From: Rhynchopus sp. YZ270_cl-10
Taxonomy: Eukaryota > Euglenozoa > Diplonemea > Diplonemida > Diplonemidae
Reading direction: 5' to 3'
Length of the DNA stretch: 64,000 bases
Assembly: GCA_964035575.1 (NCBI GenBank)
Contig: OZ037870.1
Coordinates: forward strand, 372,001 to 436,000
Position numbers and translations under genes: made by a program. Positions 54,048 to 62,843 of the stretch are shown here, in pieces; the first letter of the stretch is position 1; every line of letters begins with the position of its first letter. The notes under the pieces are model-generated. The model was not told the DNA's origin. It did no database searches and was given only the letters and a program-made list of their open reading frames with translations.

Positions 54048-54162
54048 AGAAATGAGGCTGTTTTAAAATAGAAAACGACTTCAGGATATGACAGTTAAAT
54101 GAAATAAAGAAAACACTTTTTCGTGTATCGATAGAAATGAGGCTGTTTTTTTTTTTTTTTTA

Positions 54163-54213
54163 AATTGAAATGTGCTTTACACCTCATCGTACATAGGCGG
54201 GGCGCAGGCACTC
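54163..54213 (+). repeat. Class C-like element
   Basis: TTGAAATGTGC, TTTACACCTCATCGTACAT, GGGGCGCAGGCACTC: GTGC pairs with GCAC, the loop core is diverged. Confidence 0.5.
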
Positions 54214-54382
54214 AAAAAAAAAGGGTGTACGGATGAGAATCGGGGACAGAACTCACTAAAGAGAACTCTGCCCTCAAAATGTCATCCCAAAAGGGGTTAG
54301 GAAGTACTTACAAACAGCACATCGCACGAGTATGCCAGAGAGATGAGATATTCTGACAATCATTTGTTATTTCCCCCCCCTC

Positions 54383-54430
54383 TTTGAAAACAAAATTACT
54401 GCAGACACCCCCCAAGGATGAGGCCCGCTA
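54383..54430 (+). repeat. Class D element, degenerate
   Basis: TTTGAAAACAAAATTACTG, CAGACACCCCCCAAGGATGA, GGCCCGC. Confidence 0.55.
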
Positions 54431-54972
54431 TTCCAAACGCTTTTTTTTTAGATGATAAACACGAAGAATCTCTTTCTCTTTGAGGCAGATGACCCACTCA
54501 TGGTGATGCTTAATCTGCTCCCCGCCGGACCATCATCAGATACGGGGGTTTCTTGTTTATCACATATGGGAGGGGGAAGGGGGCTAACAGAGCAGAACTC
54601 CATTGCTCTCTGTCTCTCTGGGCAAATGGATAGGATGGGTGTGTCTCCTCTTGGTCGATATACACACAATCGAGACAAGAGGTACGACTACCCAAAAAAG
54701 CATTGATATTAAAACAAAAACGAAAAAATGGACAGTTGCAAGGACAAAAAAACTGCCCTGTGTAGCGACGGCTCCCACATTGTAACAGTAAAACGGGCAC
54801 CTCGGTTTATCTGGTAAATGATGTCAACTTCAGATATCAACTTCATACACCTTCGTGGACAGCATGCACACGGTTGTTAACCGGGTTGTTCGCCACTTTT
54901 GAGTTATCGAACTGAGGGGGGAATATCACTTCATATGATGTGCATGTGCAATAAGAGATTGACGAAAAAAGA

Positions 54973-55020
54973 TAAGTTGAATGAAATGCAAACACCTTGC
55001 CGTAGAGCGGACGCAGGGTA
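54973..55020 (+). repeat. Class C-like element, degenerate
   Basis: AAGTTGAATGAAATGCAAAC, ACCTTGCCGTAGAGC, GGACGCAGGGTAAC. Confidence 0.45.
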
Positions 55021-55142
55021 ACACACACATATACAAACCACTGATAGGAAGCAAAAGGTAACAAATTTGATACCCGAATTGACGTGCTAAATGAAATATG
55101 CACAGCAAAGCTGGGGGTGGTTGCCTCCAATAATAAAGGCGG

Positions 55143-55904
55143 CAGGGTTTTTTCTAGGGGGAGCGGGGGGGACGCATTTTGACTTAGGAAAAAAAGGATA
55201 TGGGGAGTGGTTGGGGGTCACCCGCACAGACCCCCATTTGGGACACCACGTACGTAACCCGCACCAGAAAAAAAAGGGGAGGCAGGGAGTCGAGCGCGCG
55301 CGAAGCGCGTCTTATCCCCTTCCTGGCATCATTGTGAAGAGGATATAGCGAGGTGAAGTTTCAGACCGTGCCCCCAATTCACTCAATCTTTGCACCATTT
55401 GACGGACCGAACAAAGAGTGAGAATAAGGGATCGGCAAAAATAAAAAAACGTAGCGTACCGTGCGCCTGCGGCGCAACTCAAAACTTATGAGCGGAATCC
55501 CACAGCCCTCTACCATAGTTTGGCGGTACAAATGTTCAATTTTAGGTCACAATTTTTTGAAATGTTGCGTACCGTGGCTTCGCCAGAAAGTTCTGATATC
55601 ATGACCGCCGTTTCTTCTTGTACTGAGGGAAGGTTCCGTGAACATGAGAAAAAGGGTTGATTTGGTTTTTTGATGTACGTTACCATCCCACGTTATCACG
55701 TATTTACGTGAAATGAACGGGCTTTTTTGCGCGGAGCGCGAAAAATTTTGACCCCTTTTTGGACATATCTTCACGGTTTTGGAAAATTTTTCCATGAAGA
55801 TAAGCGGAAACCCTGCTTGCACCTGCGAAAAAAAAAATTTTTTTGGGTGGTTTTTTTTGCGTCCCCCCCCAGATCTGAAAAAAAAAATCCTAGAAAAAAC
55901 CCTG
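55143..55904. mobile_element. hAT-like 762-bp non-autonomous transposon, inverted relative
   Basis: The ends CAGGGTTTTTTCTAGG and CCTAGAAAAAACCCTG are perfect inverted repeats. AGGCGG follows the right end and GGCGG precedes the left, a possible eroded duplication. About 55445-55840 is the reverse complement of interior sequence of the element at 50092, including CGCCGCAGGCGCACGGTACG read backwards. Confidence 0.7.
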
Positions 55905-56242
55905 CAGGCGGTGACAAAAAAAAAAGTTGAAATACAATAGCCTAAACAAAGTTAGTAAGTTCGCAGACACTCAGCCTTTCCTTCATTGGTAAGAAAACCC
56001 CGCCCACTTGCGGACACAACACTATCTCTCGACAAACCAAATTCACGAAACAGAAATAAAGAAAAAAAACGTTGTGATCAAATGGAAACTGCAAAATAAA
56101 CGGGAAGGGGCATAACAGTCTCTGCATTTGTCTTGTCTGATGTCTCCATGTGTGTCAGACACACATATCATTAATATTTAGAACAAAACAAAATAGGGTA
56201 CTGAAGCCGCAGTATCTTCAAGGATACAAAGAAAGAAAAAAA

Positions 56243-56280
56243 GGTTGAAATAGCAAACGCCTGCGTCGCATACCAAACTC
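56243..56280 (+). repeat. Class C-like element, short
   Basis: AGGTTGAAATAGCAAACGCC, TGCGTCGCATACC. Confidence 0.45.
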
Positions 56281-56792
56281 AGGTACACTGCTTCTCCGTG
56301 GGTTAGCGAACCCCCAGAGAGACACTTCATTGAATACTGTGCATGCGGTTCCTGAGGGAAGGTTCGATGCAATCATACATAACCATCATGTGTCCAATAA
56401 ATAAAAATCTTGAAAGTGACGCGCCGAAGGACCCACAACGGTGCGGAACACTTTTCCAAGGGTGATAACACTACGTCACACATACCAAACCAATCGGACT
56501 ATAATCTTTCACAGTCAAACTACAAAAAAAAAACTCTGTTTTTTTTTTTTTTTTTTGGAGTTCTGAAAAAATTGAACATTTTTTTTCCTTCTAATAATCT
56601 AAGGACTTGCCTCGCTCCGGCATGCTATGGTAGCTCCACCAAAAGGGCGACAACCTTAAACCCTCACACAGATCTTCAAAAAAAAAAGCAAGGCTAAAAG
56701 AGAGCTCCTTCCTCTCATACAATTCTCTAAACATTCAACACCCCCATCCCCAACCCTGAGAGCCTCCTCTCCAACCCCCCATCCCATCTCAT

Positions 56793-57836
56793 TTATGTAA
56801 AATCACCTCTGTGGGTTATGTTGTCCCAAAACCCGTGGTTGGTTCCGGTGCAACTGCATTTTGCGTCTTTTATGCCACAAATGTAGCAGAATTTGTAGCC
56901 ACAGCGGCATTTCATTTTGTCACATCCGCTTTCCTTCATCACAGCCATGCCACACTGCATGCACTCACGGATGCCGCTCTCCTTCATGAAGGCTGCCATG
57001 GCACGCTCATCCTCTTCATTGTCTAACGTCTTTTTATGTTCAACACAGGTCATCGAGGTGTGGTATGGAGCTGCTCCGCAGGATAAACAACACGTTGTTT
57101 TACACAAAGGGCAACTCAGTGAAGGTGGTACAGCATCGTTTAGAGGGTCAAATGAAACGACGTATGTGCAGTCCGGTGTTCTGCAGTTATGCAGTGATGG
57201 TTCCAACGCTGTGGCGCGGTCTAATCCGCGTTTGGAAAGTGTTTCAAAGACAGCGTCCCCCGATGCTTGCCGTACCTCAGCGTGCGACAGCGATTCAGCG
57301 CATCCATGGGAAAGACATTGGATTTCCACATCACCCTCCTCCATCCGTGCTTTCGTTTGCTCCTGAATGCATTCTTTGCAAAAGGTATGCCCGCATGCAG
57401 TCAACACCAATGCTTCCCCTTCCTCCGCCTCACAAAAGCAAATCGGGCATGTCACTACCACACGGTTCTCTTCGTACCCCTTTCGGTTGACTGGGCTGGA
57501 TAGACCCTGGAGATATGCGTTTTTTGCACTATTAAAGTCCCATTTGCATTCCTCTAAGGTATTTAAGCATGCGTTTGGCGCTTCGCCGGTTAGATCAGAG
57601 TATTCTGTGAGATATGTATAGAGCTGAGGCAGTGCGATGTCGTAGGTAGAAGCAGCAGTGCTCATCTGGTGGCGGAGAGAGGACGACAGGTGGTCCGCAG
57701 AGGCGGTAGGGGATGGGTCCGAAGATTCGGTGGACTGTGGTGCGCAAGTGCGCGCCTCAGCGCACAGCTCGCAGTACGAAATGCTCATATGATTCCCAAA
57801 AGTGCATTTCACACAGTTCCATGTTTCGTCGGCCAT
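56793..57836 (-). CDS. RBR-type E3 ubiquitin ligase with N-terminal NZF finger
   Basis: RBR ligases take ubiquitin from an E2 onto their own Cys before passing it to a substrate. The 347-residue protein starts with an NZF/RanBP2 finger (WNCVKC...YCELC, residues 7-26), which in this family binds ubiquitin. A UBA-like stretch (NACLNTLEECKWDFNSAKNA) follows. RING1 starts VTCPICFCEAEEGE, then the in-between-RING Cys series (CPLCKTTCCLSCGAAPYH), and RING2 is CMQCGMAVMKESGCDKMKC, where the Cys of SGCDK is the likely catalytic residue. The order matches family architecture and the length is compact. Directly before the ATG is a C/T-rich tract ending TTTAG. Confidence 0.9.
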   Translation of the reverse strand: MADETWNCVKCTFGNHMSISYCELCAEARTCAPQSTESSDPSPTASADHLSSSLRHQMSTAASTYDIALPQLYTYLTEYSDLTGEAPNACLNTLEECKWDFNSAKNAYLQGLSSPVNRKGYEENRVVVTCPICFCEAEEGEALVLTACGHTFCKECIQEQTKARMEEGDVEIQCLSHGCAESLSHAEVRQASGDAVFETLSKRGLDRATALEPSLHNCRTPDCTYVVSFDPLNDAVPPSLSCPLCKTTCCLSCGAAPYHTSMTCVEHKKTLDNEEDERAMAAFMKESGIRECMQCGMAVMKESGCDKMKCRCGYKFCYICGIKDAKCSCTGTNHGFWDNITHRGDFT

Positions 57837-57895
57837 CTAAATGGAGTTAGGCGAGGGGAGGGGGAGGGAGAGAGGGGGAGGAGGGGAAATATGTA
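57837..57895 (-). promoter_or_regulatory. Pyrimidine tract and acceptor abutting the RBR start codon
   Basis: On the minus strand, about 45 bases of almost pure C and T lead to CTCCATTTAG, whose AG touches the ATG. A trans-splice acceptor so close would give a nearly leaderless message after the spliced leader. No cis donor was identified upstream. Confidence 0.5.
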
Positions 57896-58334
57896 AATTA
57901 CCCGAGGGGTTCTAATATCGCGGAGGGTCTATTTTGTGTATTTTTTCCTGAGGGGGAAGGGTTTGGGGGGGGGTGTGAAGGGAGCGAAAGTGAGTGACAC
58001 ATTACACCGATGCACCATTGTGCGGGGGGTACACTGTTTCCTTGCTTGGTAGAAAACTCCAGAGCGCACTTCATTGACACATAGTGGCTCGGTAAAGCCC
58101 TGATAGGTGTGACTACGTCATAATGACATCTGTTATTTCACTTTGTTATAACCCTCACAACCCGTCACGTCATTGTCCAAACAGAGAGTGTAAGGGGAAA
58201 AAATTGCATAAAAATGACGCTCCTGAAGCGTGGTACGGAAAGCAATGAAAAATAGGATGGGTGAGAGGGGAAAAAGGAGAAGCTCGTTTCTCGGTAGTAT
58301 AACCTTATTATAACCTTTTTTTTTTTCTTCTTCT

Positions 58335-58397
58335 TTGGAAACTTGGTTGGATTATGTGTAGAACACACCTCTCGGGGATGTGCTTCCACCACAACTT
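58335..58397 (+). repeat. Class D element with A/B-like loop
   Basis: AAACTTGGTTGGATTATGTG, then ACACACCTCTCGGGGATGTG and CCACCACAACTTT. It carries CCTCTCG like classes A and B, linking class D to them. ACACA can pair with TGTG. Confidence 0.7.
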
Positions 58398-58641
58398 TAA
58401 AAGAGTAACATTTTTTTTAAAAATAGGACAAATCCGATTGCGTGCAGAGAGACAGAGGAAGGGGTGTGTGTGTGTGGGCAATAGGGGGATGTGCAGTGGA
58501 AGTGCTGGACAAAATGAAATACCATGTGGCACAAAATTGCAGTATTCGCTTCGTAAAATTAGGACCCAATTCTGAAGAAAAAAATCAAAACCCCAAGCGA
58601 ACAGCCAACGCAAATTGGCGCAAAAAAAAGAAAATAAAGAT

Positions 58642-58738
58642 GCCTTGACAACCGAATACAAAGCCCTCTCGTGACTGTGCACCTCGGTGCGTGCCCAGAA
58701 CACCAGGGACCCGAAACCGCAGCCCTACACTCCATTTA
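58642..58738 (+). repeat. Class A element with compensated stem
   Basis: ACCGA upstream pairs with TCGGT downstream around AAAGCCCTCTCGTGACTG, replacing the usual ATAC/GTAT pairing. A class B fragment (AAGATGAACCTCAG) follows at 58749. Confidence 0.75.
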
Positions 58739-58837
58739 AAAAGGGTGGTAAGATGAACCTCAGTACCACGAGCAGCGCCAAAAAGGGTGAGGTTGAAATA
58801 TGTGAACTGCACAGGGTTGATGTACACAGGACAAAAT

Positions 58838-58878
58838 GAAGTTGAAGGTGCAAACGCTCCGGATGGCGTATGCAATCC
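58838..58878 (+). repeat. Class C-like element
   Basis: AAGTTGAAGGTGCAAACGCTC, of which the first 20 bases match class C, followed by CGGATGGCG and TATGCAATCC. Confidence 0.5.
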
Positions 58879-59374
58879 AGTTCCCTCTGGGCTAACGAAC
58901 CGCGTGAGGGACCAAATCCATTTGGAGTAAAACCTGTCGTAGATTTCGTGTCGTGCACATCAGACCACACTCAATAGTTCGTTCATCCAGCAAACCCGCA
59001 AAACCCTGCAGCGCGTACACGCCTTTTACAATAGAAGAAAACTACATTATTTTGGGTTGTGTTCTTCGGATCAGATTTGGGTGGGTGCTTTCGCTGCTTC
59101 GCCACCTGTTGTGGGAGTTAGTTGTGTTGACAAAAACACCCCCAAAAGGTTCTGACCACTCAAATGCCACCCAGCGGGCTACTTACAACACATAATGTCC
59201 AATAATCTAATGTTCAGAGTGTGGCAGAGATGAAACAAATAGGAACTCTGGTCTGACAGTCGTTATTTGTTTTTGTTTGTTGTCGTTGATAATTTGGTTG
59301 TTTTCAGTGAAGCCACGTTTAACGAATGAGTTAAAAAAAAACGCAAAGATGATCCTCTATGAGAACTGTTCTTT

Positions 59375-60337
59375 TCAAGATGACATACCAGTAAACCAAC
59401 TCATCCAACCCTGGCTTTGCTTCGGTGTTTGGTGGATGTAGGCTTGGTTTGGCATGGGGAGGGGGGTTGCAGTTCGACTTGTCTCCATATGTTTGAAGTC
59501 CAGCTCGCTGTCCACACCACGCATGCCCTGCACGTCGTCCAGCCTCAACCCAGACCCACCATGAATATGCCGCACCAACGACGGGGCTGGGTCCATCACA
59601 CCCATGCCTCCACTCCCCTGAAGCCGCTCCCGCAGCCGCTCATTCTCCATGGTCAGGTACGCAACCCTGTCGTCACGCTCCTGCACATCGCGCAGTGCAG
59701 TGTTAAGACGGTATTTGAGAACCTGGATCTGCTCGACCAGGTCCACATTCCCTTCCCTCCCTGGCGCATGAAACCCAGAGTTCGCAGCAGGCCCAACAGG
59801 GTATGAGAGATGCTGGTGTTGCACATTGGTCAGACCTTCGGTTGTCTCCGCCGCCGCACTCATTTCGCGTACAGTAACCCTTGCAAGGATTGGGTCGTGG
59901 GGGAGCTCCCTCTCTCTTTCTCTCTCTGGCTCGGCGGGCGGTTCTGCCTGGGGTATCTCGGGTGTTTTGGGTGCAGGTTTGGCTTCGTTCTCATCACGAT
60001 AGGATAGTTCATGCTCCAACCATTCCTTATCAATCTCCTCAAGACGTTGCACGAAAAACACCATAGCCTCCATAGACGAACGGCCCTTCAGCTGCGACCA
60101 GGCACCCCACATTGCGTATTCCCGCGCATTCCACCATGAAGGCGAGGCTGTGGTGTTGTCACCATGCTGTCCTTGTTGACGGAGCGCGTACATGACAAGA
60201 CGGTCCTGAACGTTCATTGCGCAGGATTCATCCTCAAGCTTGATGACACGTTCTGCAAAGGCGCATGCATACCCAAACTTCTCAGGAAACTGTATCGACA
60301 CAGCCCTAGCCGCTAAGGACTGTGCGGCGTTCTCCAT
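59375..60337 (-). CDS. Acyl-CoA-binding-domain protein with coiled coil
   Basis: ACBP domains carry long-chain acyl-CoA esters in the cytosol or on membranes. Residues about 1-105 match the four-helix fold: FGYACAFAERVIKL, then DRLVMYALRQQGQHGD (the family's LYALYKQATVGD block) and MWGAWSQLKGRSSMEAM (the W-x-AW-x-LKG-S block). A Pro/Glu-rich linker, a coiled coil (about 205-250, LVEQIQVLKYRLNTALRDV) and a C-terminal aromatic motif (GWMSWFTG) follow. This ACBP plus coiled coil plus hydrophobic end resembles ACBD5-like proteins that tether organelles, but no clear membrane span is present. The ATG is preceded by a 60-base CT-rich tract on the minus strand. Confidence 0.85.
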   Translation of the reverse strand: MENAAQSLAARAVSIQFPEKFGYACAFAERVIKLEDESCAMNVQDRLVMYALRQQGQHGDNTTASPSWWNAREYAMWGAWSQLKGRSSMEAMVFFVQRLEEIDKEWLEHELSYRDENEAKPAPKTPEIPQAEPPAEPERERERELPHDPILARVTVREMSAAAETTEGLTNVQHQHLSYPVGPAANSGFHAPGREGNVDLVEQIQVLKYRLNTALRDVQERDDRVAYLTMENERLRERLQGSGGMGVMDPAPSLVRHIHGGSGLRLDDVQGMRGVDSELDFKHMETSRTATPLPMPNQAYIHQTPKQSQGWMSWFTGMSS

Positions 60338-60624
60338 TTGGTAAGAAAGGAATGGAGAGAGAAGAGAAAGAGAGAGAGAGAGAGGAAGAGGAAGGGGAAG
60401 GGGAAGGAAAACAAAAAAAAAAAAAAAAGTCCCCCCTCGCTAGTCAAGTGCTCTCACCTCACTGCTCTGCAACAATTTCTGAAAATTGTGGTACCCTTTT
60501 TGTGTACAGCCTGTGGGGAGGGGGGGAAAGGGTGGTGTAAAAAAAAAAAAATTTTTTTTTTTTGGGAACTGATTAGATACGGAAGTATCAGATGGGAGGA
60601 ATACATGGATGATAGAAGATGTGG

Positions 60625-60789
60625 AGAAAAAATAGAAACTTAACACTCCTCACATAAAAGCCCATGGGAGAGAGGTTGTAGCACACCTCGACTTGTTTTT
60701 GTTGAGGAGTGGTTCTGCAGCGCGGTTCGTCCCCAGAACCGCAAAATGTGTTCAAAATGGTTTGTTTCTATTTCCTCTTATGAGGCAAC
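60625..60789 (+). repeat. Class F element, uninterrupted
   Basis: Ends AATAGAAAC and GTTTCTATT are inverted. Internal hairpins ACACCTCGACTTG and GCGGTTC/GAACCGC are present. This copy shows what the 20.9/23.9-kb locus looked like before the transposon arrived. Confidence 0.8.
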
Positions 60790-61358
60790 AAAATATTTTT
60801 CAAAAAAATGGGTTTGTGTCTTTTGTCTATGACTGCAAAAAGAAAAAATAGGGTGCTTTTAAAAAAACCTTTATCCCCCCTCCCTAGTCGCCCCCCCATC
60901 AGGATGACAGTTTTTGTAATTGAAGAGGTAAACAACCTCCTTTCAATTCATGACAAAGTTTGTTTGTTTTTTTTTTTTACGAGCAATTCTGGAACACTAC
61001 GTACTATTGTGCAATTTTAAAAAAAAGCTCCTCGGGCTTTGTATTGCTCTAACCCTCATCATGCTCAAATATCATGGAGTTAGTGGTGCTCCGGGGAGGG
61101 GGTCGATATTGACAGGTCGCTGACAGGTCGTTAACGTAGGAGGTGTGCCATTTTGTAATTTCCCTTACAATTTTGGGTGGGGGAAAAAACACATAAGCAC
61201 ACAACAAAATGCTATGGTAAATTTAAAAAGGGCACACCCCTTATATTGACAGGTCGTTGACCGATTTCCCATAGCAGTTAGGAGTATTTTCTTGTTCAAA
61301 AATGGTGCCAAAAAGGACCAAAATTGAAGAAGAAAAAAAAGTGTGCGTAACATGGCGA

Positions 61359-62593
61359 TCAGCTGAGACGCATCCGTTTCCGTGGTGGTTCGGTTGAGGG
61401 GATGGAGACTGAGTATGCAATCTGTTGGCCTTTGAAGAGTTTCTGTGAAGAAAAATAAGCATTTTTTTTTAGAGAAGACAATAAGTTCATATCAGAGAAG
61501 GCGGATAATTCAATCGGGGAGGTGGGGGGAACTAAGGTGAGGTAACAAAATTATTTGGTCACGAAAACCCCGTTTCTCAGGAAACGGTGTTTTCGTGGCG
61601 TTCGGTGGCCCAGTCCGACTCAGAAACCAGTTCTGTGCAGCTAACCTTGGTAGACACATCCTTAGCACTCAAAATGGCACTATAAAAAAAAATATTACAA
61701 ATGGTGTGATCGGAACCATACACCCCGTACTTCTATTACCAGGGGGAATTCCGACCTCCGTACTTTTCCCGTCTGGTTACAACCACACAAACCCCACCAA
61801 AAGACATACTCCCCCAAAGACATACCTCGGGAACAGGCTCCATATTGGGGAGACACTTTGCCTCTTTGGGCTCCTTTTGAAGCAAGAACAGACGCAGCGC
61901 GTAGTGGGGTCGTTTCATGGGTTTGTGGCAGATGTGCTCTTGCTCGGGGGCACGCACGGTCACTGAGGAGAGTGAGCTGCTGGGGATGGGCACTAACGCT
62001 GCTCCTCTTGCTCCTGGCTGCTGGCCCGCACGCTGCGATGTGGGCGTCACCGTCTTGGAGACCGCCGTTGAGAGGAAGGACGGACGCTCCTGGATGTCAT
62101 TATGCTGGAACCGCGCAACGCTCTCACTCGCTGCTGCCGCAGCCGCCCTGTTGACCACAGCAATCAATGCCTGTGGTGGCCGCTCCGCAACCCCCACACT
62201 GACGTACACCCCACCCTGAATCGCCCCGTTGTGCTTCGACAGCGCCATGCTCGTTGCCCGACTCTCACTGTATTTCAACCATAGCCGCCCTTCGAACTTC
62301 TGCTCAAACACCAAATCCCCACACCCACGAAACACCTCTGACACACACCCCCAATCACCACTCGGCAACACCCCGCTTACAGTCAGGAACGGCTCCCGGT
62401 TTGCCTCAATCTCAGCGGGAAGGCTGTGCAGCGTAGCAGAAGGGTGTGTCGGTGTGAGGGCGTGTCCTTGTCTCGTCCCGCTGGAAAATCGCTGAAGTGG
62501 GTTCGTAGTGTTTGTCGGTCGCGCATGGGCAGAATTCCATCTAGGTGCAAACGAATCAACCCTTTCAGAAAACAGTGTACCTTGTCCACCCAT
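61359..62593 (-). CDS. NUP35: NUP35/NUP53-like nucleoporin, two exons
   Basis: NUP35/53 sits in the nuclear pore ring and links the inner ring to the pore membrane. Exons are 62593-61826 (256 codons) and 61442-61359, joined at a GTATGT donor and a TTCTTCACAG acceptor in phase 0, giving 283 residues. Residues about 65-140 match the unusual dimerising RRM of the family: FLTVSGVLPSGDWGCVSEVF, GDLVFEQKFEGRLWLKY and GAIQGGVYVSVGV. Flanks are Ser/Thr/Pro-rich. The small second exon ends PPRKRMRLS, a basic end that could act as a nuclear or membrane-binding tail. The frame is open upstream of 62593 but changes to Leu/Phe-rich noncoding sequence, so MGGQGTLF is the chosen start. Confidence 0.8.
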
Positions 62594-62843
62594 TTTTAAA
62601 TGAGCAGATTCTTTTTGAGACTTCCTATTATTTTTTTTTTTGAATTGCGGAGAGAAAAAGAGGAAGAGAAAGAGGGAGAGGGAGACGGGGAGGGGGAGAT
62701 AAAATATCCTCTTTTTTTTTTCTGGCACCATCCTTTGAAAGGGTAGAAGTGGACGGGATGCTGATATAGTACCGCTTATTGTGTGGTTTTCGAAAAAGGG
62801 GGAAGCGGGAAGGGGAAGGGGAAGGGGAAGGGGGGTGGACTGA

